DNA of 19,718 nucleotides, from contig JALVEJ010000319.1 in assembly GCA_027031025.1 (NCBI GenBank), positions 1 through 19,718 of the forward strand, written 5' to 3'. Origin of the DNA: Flavobacteriales bacterium. Its GTDB lineage: Bacteria; Bacteroidota; Bacteroidia; Flavobacteriales; Flavobacteriaceae. Below the pieces are notes generated by a model. It saw only the letters and a list, made by a program, of their open reading frames with translations. It did not search any database and had not been told where the DNA came from. The position numbers and the translations under genes are program-made. This document shows, one piece after another, positions 14,786 through 19,718 of the stretch (the stretch's first letter is position 1; each line of letters opens with the position of its first letter).

Positions 14786-14789
14786 TATT

Positions 14790-15533
14790 ATGAAACTAAA
14801 TCTTAAAATTTGGAGACAAGCAGGACCAAATGCCAAAGGGCGAATGGTCAATTATAAAATAGATGGCGTTGAATCTGATATGTCCTTCTTGGAAATGTTG
14901 GATTTACTAAACGAGAACTTAATTGCCAAAGGTGAAGAACCCGTGGCTTTTGATCACGATTGCCGTGAAGGAATTTGCGGAATGTGTTCCTTGTATATCA
15001 ATGGCGAAGCCCACGGTCCCGACCGCTTGACGACCACTTGTCAATTACATATGCGTAAGTTTAAAGATGGTGATACTATTACCATTGAACCATGGCGCGC
15101 TAAGGCTTTTCCGGTTATCAAAGACCTTATTGTAGACCGAAGCGCTTTAGACCGGATACAACAAGCCGGCGGTTATATTTCGGTTAATACGTCTGGGCGA
15201 ACCGTAGATGCTAACACAATTCCCATACCGAAGAAAAATGCCGATATGGCGTTTGATGCTGCTACTTGCATTGGTTGTGGCGCCTGTGTAGCAACCTGTA
15301 AAAATGCATCGGCTATGCTGTTTGTTTCGGCAAAAGTAGCCCAATTTGCCTTGTTGCCTCAAGGACGGGTTGAGGCTGCCAAACGCGTGCAAGATATGGT
15401 TGCCGCCATGGATGCCGAAGGATTTGGAAGTTGCACCAATACCGGCGCTTGCGAAGTGGAATGTCCGAAAGGTATATCACTGACTAATATTGCTATTTTA
15501 AACAAAGAGTTTTTATTGGCACAAGCTGAATAA
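14790..15533 (+). CDS. sdhB: succinate dehydrogenase iron-sulfur subunit
   Basis: The 247-residue protein carries three Fe-S clusters linking SdhA to SdhC. The plant-type [2Fe-2S] site is formed by Cys58, Cys63, Cys66 (CREGICGMC) and Cys84. The C-terminal ferredoxin part has CIGCGACVATC (160-170) and CTNTGACEVECP (215-226). The [4Fe-4S] ligands are Cys160, 163, 166 and 225, and the [3Fe-4S] ligands Cys170, 215 and 221. The start is the ATG at 14790, 4 nt after the sdhA stop; a longer open frame from 14718 overlaps sdhA and adds residues unlike the family. The gene ends the sdhCAB operon and is followed by a strong bidirectional terminator. Confidence 0.97.
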   Translation: MKLNLKIWRQAGPNAKGRMVNYKIDGVESDMSFLEMLDLLNENLIAKGEEPVAFDHDCREGICGMCSLYINGEAHGPDRLTTTCQLHMRKFKDGDTITIEPWRAKAFPVIKDLIVDRSALDRIQQAGGYISVNTSGRTVDANTIPIPKKNADMAFDAATCIGCGACVATCKNASAMLFVSAKVAQFALLPQGRVEAAKRVQDMVAAMDAEGFGSCTNTGACEVECPKGISLTNIAILNKEFLLAQAE

Positions 15534-15551
15534 TCATTTATCAATAACTAT

Positions 15552-15591
15552 AAAAAATCCAAAGCAAACAAAAATGCTTTGGATTTTTTTT
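15552..15591. terminator. bidirectional terminator between sdhB and the SBBP-repeat gene
   Basis: AATCCAAAGCA (15556-15566) pairs perfectly with TGCTTTGGATT (15575-15585) around an A-rich 8-nt loop. A-run and T-run extensions on both flanks let it serve sdhB rightward and the 15610-17757 gene leftward. Confidence 0.88.
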
Positions 15592-15609
15592 GCAAATAAT
15601 TAACACATC

Positions 15610-17757
15610 TCAATGCTTATTAATTTTTAAAACAGCTATCAATTTATTTTCGGAATACACTTGCACAAAATATATTCCACTACTAATTCCATTTATTCTA
15701 ACCGGAATTTTAGCAGCCGTTTTTAGTTTCTCTTTAATATACACTGCCTGCCCTATCGCATTAGTTATTTGAACACTTACATTTGTATAGCTCTTTGATA
15801 AATCTATTGTAAATTTATCAGTTGCCGGATTAGGGTAAACCCTGATCTTGTTTTTGTCGGATATATCTTTTATGCCCAGAGAAGAGATGGTATAACAAGT
15901 AGATGTTTGGGTGCAACCGTTTTGCGTAACCATAACTGCATACGACCCATTGGTTGTTGCTGTAAAGCTTGCTGATGTCTCACCGGCAATAGGCGCAAAA
16001 TTATTATTACAATCTACCCACTGAAAAGTCGCATTTGTAGCGTTTGCAATTAGGGTAGGATCGTTGTTAGTAACGGAAGTATTCACTTGAATCACCGTTA
16101 TGGTAATTTGGTCAGTATTGGTGCAACCATTTGCATTAGTGCCGGTAACCGTATAAGTAGTGGTGGCTGTTGGTGCAAAGGCGACACCATCAGTGACCCC
16201 GTTGTCCCAAATATAATTTGTAGCAGTACCTGAACCTGATAAAGTAACTTGTTCTCCTTGACAGATAGTCGTGGATGTAGCATTAGCGGTAACCATAGGC
16301 GGATCACATATTTTTGAAATAAACCAATCTTCTGCCCCATTGGAAATATTAGTAGATTGACTATTTGAACCCGGTGCTAAATCAATAGTACCTTGAAATG
16401 TTCCTGCGGTATAAATACCTGAATTATTTATAGCAATAGAAACACCGGTATCGGAATCATTAATATTATTTCCACCAAAAGTTTCCGCCCACTGAAAAGC
16501 ACTGTTTGAAGCAAATTTTTCTATAAAAATATCCCTGTTACCATTAGACGTATGTTGTTCAAATCCGGCAATATCCGGATCGAAATCAACCGTATCAAAA
16601 AAATATCCGGTGAGAAAAATATTGTCATTATAATCATGAGTTACACTATTACCAACATCTTCACTACTTCCACCAAAAGTTCTAGCCCATACAAAATCAC
16701 CGGTAGCATCTAATTTTTCAACAAAAATATCCAAAGAACCATTTGAAATATGATTATCAACAAAATTTCCCGGATTAAAATCAACCGTTCCAGCAAAAGA
16801 ACCGGTTAAAATAATATTGCCATTGTTGTCAATATCAATGGATTTCCCTATATCATTCCCGTTCCCGCCAAATGTTTTTGCCCAAATAAAATTACCATTA
16901 AAATCAAGTTTTTGAACAAAAACGTCTTTTAAACCATTTGATGAATGATTATCGACAGTAACGTCAGTATCAAAATCAACCGTTCCTAAAAAATATCCCG
17001 TTGTATATATATTACCTGATGCATCAATAACAAGCGACAGTCCGGCATCGTAATCAGTACCACCAAAAGTTCTGGTCCAAAGATAATCGCCATTGGCATC
17101 CATTTTAAGAACAAAAACATCGGAGTTAATGGTGCCTGTTGCTTGATGAAAATCAACTGCTATAGCCGGATTAAAATCAACATTTCCGTAAAAATATCCG
17201 GTTACTTGCACATATCCGGAAGGACTAATGGCAATATCCGTACCGGCATCATTTCCGGTACCACCAATACTTTTAGCCCAAAGAAAATTACCGGCATTGG
17301 TTAAACACATAATAAAAATATCCGATTCTCCCTCTGACGTATGATTATTTACGCCCGGACCGGTATCAAAATCAACAGTTCCCCGAAAATAACCCGTTAT
17401 GTAAACATTACTACCGCCTTGATCCAGCGCGATACCTAAACCTTCATCGTAATTATTCCCACCAAAAGTTTTTACCCATAAGAGATTCCCGTCAGAGTCA
17501 AGCTTTTGAACAAATCCATCATAATGCCCGTTGGAGGTATGAATATCAGTTCCTTGTCCGGGATCAAAATCGACTGTCCCTTGAAAATATCCGGTAAGAT
17601 ATACATTTCCATTATCATCAACAACCATGTCATTAACTTGGTCCATGTCAATAGAACCAAAAGATTTTGCCCATAATAAATTCTGAGCATCTAAATTTTG
17701 ATTTGCCAGAATTAGAAGAAAGAAAGTGCATAAGAACAAATAACATATTTTTTTCAT
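15610..17757 (-). CDS. secreted seven-repeat SBBP beta-propeller protein with Ig/PKD-like segments and T9SS type A sorting domain
   Basis: The 715-residue protein starts with a clear signal peptide (MKKICYLFLCTFFLLILANQ, probably cut after DAQ). Residues 27-486 hold seven tandem repeats beginning near 27, 92, 158, 225, 290, 355 and 421. Each runs W-A-K-[ST]-F-G-G, then D-x-G-x-x-[IV], G-N-[IV]-Y-x-T-G-Y-F-x-G-T-V-D-F-[DN]-P, H-x-[ST]-[NS]-G and D-x-F-[VI]-x-K-[LF]-D. These are SBBP repeats, and exactly seven suggests one closed propeller. Residues 487-560 and 561-625 (ICQGEQVTLSGSG, TATTTYTVTGTNANGC) are Ig/PKD-like modules common in flavobacterial surface proteins. Residues 637-715 (RVYPNPATDKFTIDL ... 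GISSGIYFVQV) are a T9SS type A sorting domain. It is probably an extracellular binding or adhesion protein; no catalytic motif was seen. Confidence 0.92.
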   Translation of the reverse strand: MKKICYLFLCTFFLLILANQNLDAQNLLWAKSFGSIDMDQVNDMVVDDNGNVYLTGYFQGTVDFDPGQGTDIHTSNGHYDGFVQKLDSDGNLLWVKTFGGNNYDEGLGIALDQGGSNVYITGYFRGTVDFDTGPGVNNHTSEGESDIFIMCLTNAGNFLWAKSIGGTGNDAGTDIAISPSGYVQVTGYFYGNVDFNPAIAVDFHQATGTINSDVFVLKMDANGDYLWTRTFGGTDYDAGLSLVIDASGNIYTTGYFLGTVDFDTDVTVDNHSSNGLKDVFVQKLDFNGNFIWAKTFGGNGNDIGKSIDIDNNGNIILTGSFAGTVDFNPGNFVDNHISNGSLDIFVEKLDATGDFVWARTFGGSSEDVGNSVTHDYNDNIFLTGYFFDTVDFDPDIAGFEQHTSNGNRDIFIEKFASNSAFQWAETFGGNNINDSDTGVSIAINNSGIYTAGTFQGTIDLAPGSNSQSTNISNGAEDWFISKICDPPMVTANATSTTICQGEQVTLSGSGTATNYIWDNGVTDGVAFAPTATTTYTVTGTNANGCTNTDQITITVIQVNTSVTNNDPTLIANATNATFQWVDCNNNFAPIAGETSASFTATTNGSYAVMVTQNGCTQTSTCYTISSLGIKDISDKNKIRVYPNPATDKFTIDLSKSYTNVSVQITNAIGQAVYIKEKLKTAAKIPVRINGISSGIYFVQVYSENKLIAVLKINKH

Positions 17758-17787
17758 AACTATATCATTTATAGGTTAATAACTAAA

Positions 17788-17795
17788 CAAAATTA
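17788..17795 (-). promoter_or_regulatory. downstream -7 candidate of the SBBP gene
   Basis: The minus strand reads TAATTTTG, an exact TAnnTTTG match 30 nt before the ATG at 17757. That distance is typical of the other genes in the window. Confidence 0.45.
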
Positions 17796-17801
17796 ATTAA
17801 T

Positions 17802-17809
17802 CAAACATA
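17802..17809 (-). promoter_or_regulatory. upstream -7 candidate of the SBBP gene
   Basis: The minus strand reads TATGTTTG, a second exact TAnnTTTG match 44 nt before the ATG and 14 bp upstream of the first, suggesting tandem start sites or one decoy. Confidence 0.4.
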
Positions 17810-18124
17810 CCAATTTAAATTTAATGAAACTTTTGTTACTTAAATCTGTCATTTTTTTTATATATTCAGAAAAATACTCAATTTAATTAAACAAATACAT
17901 TATTTTAATGAATTTAATGCAATTTTAAAAATGTATTAGATATAGTTATAAAACTTAAAGATTTCATTAAATCTCATTAATACAAACAATTGAAGTAAAC
18001 GATTAACCCTTTAAACCTAAAATGGTATGTTAGATTTAAAATTATATTAACTTCTATATTATCTTCATGTGATATAACAATCCTAATAATTAGTTAAAAT
18101 TAAAAAAATCTTTAAAAAAAATTG

Positions 18125-18132
18125 TAATTTTG
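18125..18132 (+). promoter_or_regulatory. -7 promoter element of the S46 peptidase gene
   Basis: TAATTTTG matches TAnnTTTG exactly and lies 29 nt before the ATG at 18162. Confidence 0.55.
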
Positions 18133-18161
18133 GATCATCAGAAATCTATAAAAATATAAGC

Positions 18162-19718
18162 ATGAAAAGAATAAGTTTAATTATACTGCTATTAACCGGG
18201 TGGAGCATTTTTTCCCAAAAAGGCGAAGGCGGAATGTGGATGCCCAACACCATTAAGCAAGTAGAAAGCGATATGCAAAACATGGGCATGAAAATTACTG
18301 CAACAGATATTTGGAATGAAGAAAAACCTGCTATCAAAGATGCTGTTGTGCAGCTTGGTAACGGCTGTACGGCTGAGGTCATGTCCGACAAAGGTTTAAT
18401 TTTTACCAATCACCACTGCGGTTATGATGCCATTCAAACATTATCAACCATAGAACACAATTATTTAGAAGATGGTTTTTGGGCAAATTCTTTTGAAGAA
18501 GAACTCCCCGCAGAAGGCTTAACCGTTACCTTTATCGATGATATTATTGATGTGACAGATGAAGTATTATATGGTGTAACTGACAATATGACCGCCAAAC
18601 AGCGCCAATCTTTGGTTGACAAAAATATTGCCGCAATCAATAAAAAAACACCACAAGACCGGTTTCATAATATTAAAATCAAACCGTTTTTTAAAGGCAA
18701 TAAATATTATATGATTAAACGGACAACCTTCTACGATATTCGATTGGTTGGCACACCTCCCGCCAGTTTAGGTAAATTTGGGGGCGATACTGACAACTGG
18801 ATGTGGCCCCGTCACACCATTGACTTTTCCATTTTTAGAATATATGCCGGCAAAGACAATCAACCGGCCATGTACTCGCCTGATAATCAACCTTACAAAC
18901 CGAAAAAATTCTTAAAAATATCGTTGGAAGATTTGAAACCTGACGATTTTACCATGGTTATCGGGTTCCCCGGAAGAACAACCGAATATTTGACCTCTTA
19001 TGCCGTTCAACAAAAACAAGATTTACGTGATCCTGCAAGAGTTGCCGTCAGAGAAATATCCTTAGGTATTATGGACAAACGAATGGCAAAAGATAAAGCC
19101 TTAAAACTCAAATTGGCTTCCAAACATGCCTCTTTGGCAAATTATTGGAAATTCTGGATAGGTGAAAGTCAAGGTTTAAAAAAGTTTAAAGCCGTAGAAG
19201 CCAAACAAAAATTTGAACAAGAATTTTCGAGACGTATCAACCAAAATCCCGAATTGAAAGCCAAATACGGCAATATTTTGCCCCGTTTAAAAGAACTTTA
19301 TGAACAGCTCAAACCTTATGCCGTGGTCCAAGATTATTCCAGTGAAATATTCGGTCGCAATATCGACTTGCCAACCATAGCTTTGATTGCCGGTATGTTG
19401 GAACAACAAAGTAAAGAACGCGGTGAGATGTTTTACAAAATGGCAAAAGATAAATATAAAGAATACCTCTATAACAACATTATTAAAGATTATGACAAAG
19501 AGACCGATAAAGAAATTTTTGCCGCCCTTCTCGATTTCTATCTGAAAAAAGTTGACCCTAAATTTGTCAGTCCTGAACTCAAAAACGCTTTACAAGGCAA
19601 AACGCCGCAACAATTGGCTGATGAACTTTACAGCCAATCACTACTAAGTAGCAAAGAAGGTCTTGACAAACTTTTTGCAGCCAAAGACAGCAAAGAATTT
19701 GCCCAACTTATCGACAAT
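18162..19718 (+). CDS. S46 family dipeptidyl-peptidase (DPP7/DPP11 type), 3' end outside the window
   Basis: The frame is open from ATG 18162 to the last base, giving 519 residues of a protein usually about 700-720 long. A signal peptide (MKRISLIILLLTGWSIFSQ) precedes GEGGMWMPN, the usual mature N-terminus of S46 peptidases. The chymotrypsin-like half carries the catalytic His85 in FTNHHCGYDAIQ. GGDTDNWMWPRHTIDFSIF (207-225) holds the substrate N-terminus-binding Asn212-Trp213 and the probable catalytic Asp221. The helical cap domain follows (about 270-519). The nucleophile Ser (GNSGSP-type motif) and the residue that separates DPP7 from DPP11 specificity lie beyond the window. The enzyme removes dipeptides from peptide N-termini in the periplasm or outer membrane, feeding amino-acid catabolism. 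It has its own -7 element and is divergent from the SBBP gene. Confidence 0.93.
   Translation, partial: MKRISLIILLLTGWSIFSQKGEGGMWMPNTIKQVESDMQNMGMKITATDIWNEEKPAIKDAVVQLGNGCTAEVMSDKGLIFTNHHCGYDAIQTLSTIEHNYLEDGFWANSFEEELPAEGLTVTFIDDIIDVTDEVLYGVTDNMTAKQRQSLVDKNIAAINKKTPQDRFHNIKIKPFFKGNKYYMIKRTTFYDIRLVGTPPASLGKFGGDTDNWMWPRHTIDFSIFRIYAGKDNQPAMYSPDNQPYKPKKFLKISLEDLKPDDFTMVIGFPGRTTEYLTSYAVQQKQDLRDPARVAVREISLGIMDKRMAKDKALKLKLASKHASLANYWKFWIGESQGLKKFKAVEAKQKFEQEFSRRINQNPELKAKYGNILPRLKELYEQLKPYAVVQDYSSEIFGRNIDLPTIALIAGMLEQQSKERGEMFYKMAKDKYKEYLYNNIIKDYDKETDKEIFAALLDFYLKKVDPKFVSPELKNALQGKTPQQLADELYSQSLLSSKEGLDKLFAAKDSKEFAQLIDN

Larger units (their letters stand above)
17758..18161. promoter_or_regulatory. 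AT-rich divergent promoter region between the SBBP and S46 genes
   Basis: This 404-base spacer has no plausible gene and is extremely A/T rich. It serves two divergent exported-protein genes. Three exact -7 elements are listed separately. The middle (about 17870-18100) shows no recognisable element beyond AT-rich sequence. It includes ATTAACCCTTTAA (18002-18014), a 13-mer that also occurs just before dnaA at 3008-3020. Confidence 0.45.

Noticed and set aside
14718..14789. Upstream extension of sdhB overlapping sdhA
   Set aside because: The added residues do not resemble SdhB, and the ATG at 14790 sits 4 nt after the sdhA stop with a family-like N-terminus.

Overview
The window reads as chromosomal DNA of a Bacteroidota bacterium, most likely Flavobacteriia. 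The signs are low GC, start regions that are A-rich rather than Shine-Dalgarno-like, repeated TAnnTTTG (Bacteroidota -7) promoter elements, two secreted proteins with type IX secretion (T9SS) type A C-terminal sorting domains, an S46 dipeptidyl-peptidase, and a dnaA neighbourhood (4HBT thioesterase / dnaA / low-molecular-weight phosphatase / RsmI-like methylase) that I recall from flavobacteria. Every complete gene looks intact. I see no insertion sequence, prophage, CRISPR array, tRNA or rRNA.

Layout. 1-452 (-): the N-terminal part of a FadL-type outer-membrane protein. 596-2106 (-): pdxJ (vitamin B6) followed by an alpha/beta hydrolase, as a two-gene unit. 2409-2816 (-): 4HBT thioesterase, divergent from dnaA (3027-4448, +) across an A-tract-rich spacer. 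4491-5662 (+): phosphatase and RsmI-like methylase coupled through a TTGA overlap. 5749-6234 (+): DUF4136-like lipoprotein. 6334-7083 (+): SDR dehydrogenase. 7142-8323 (+): Cys/Met-metabolism PLP enzyme with a strong terminator. 8324-8676: spacer with several small dyads. 8677-9180 (+): SlyD-type FKBP. 9277-11919 (-): Asp-box/sortilin-like propeller protein with a T9SS tail. 12083-15533 (+): sdhCAB, encoding a di-heme type B succinate:quinone oxidoreductase. 15610-17757 (-): SBBP-repeat protein with exactly seven repeats, Ig/PKD-like segments and a T9SS tail. 17758-18161: AT-rich divergent promoter region. 18162-end (+): S46 dipeptidyl-peptidase, truncated by the window edge.

How it fits together. 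Most genes are housekeeping: replication initiation, B6 synthesis, respiration, protein folding and RNA methylation. They are interleaved with cell-envelope and secreted proteins typical of a peptide- or polymer-degrading marine-type bacteroidete: FadL porin, lipoprotein, two T9SS cargo proteins and S46 peptidase. PdxJ supplies the cofactor family used by the PLP enzyme, but the genes are not linked, so no pathway cluster is implied.

Exact TAnnTTTG elements lie 20-44 nt before seven genes. For two of them (thioesterase and PLP enzyme) the TTG at the end of the element is in frame and mimics an upstream start codon, so I moved those starts to the downstream ATG. I found no convincing undescribed multi-gene system. 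The most interesting items are the seven-repeat T9SS propeller, the PLP enzyme lacking the methionine gamma-lyase signature residues, the A-tract array before dnaA and the structured spacer at 8380-8640.
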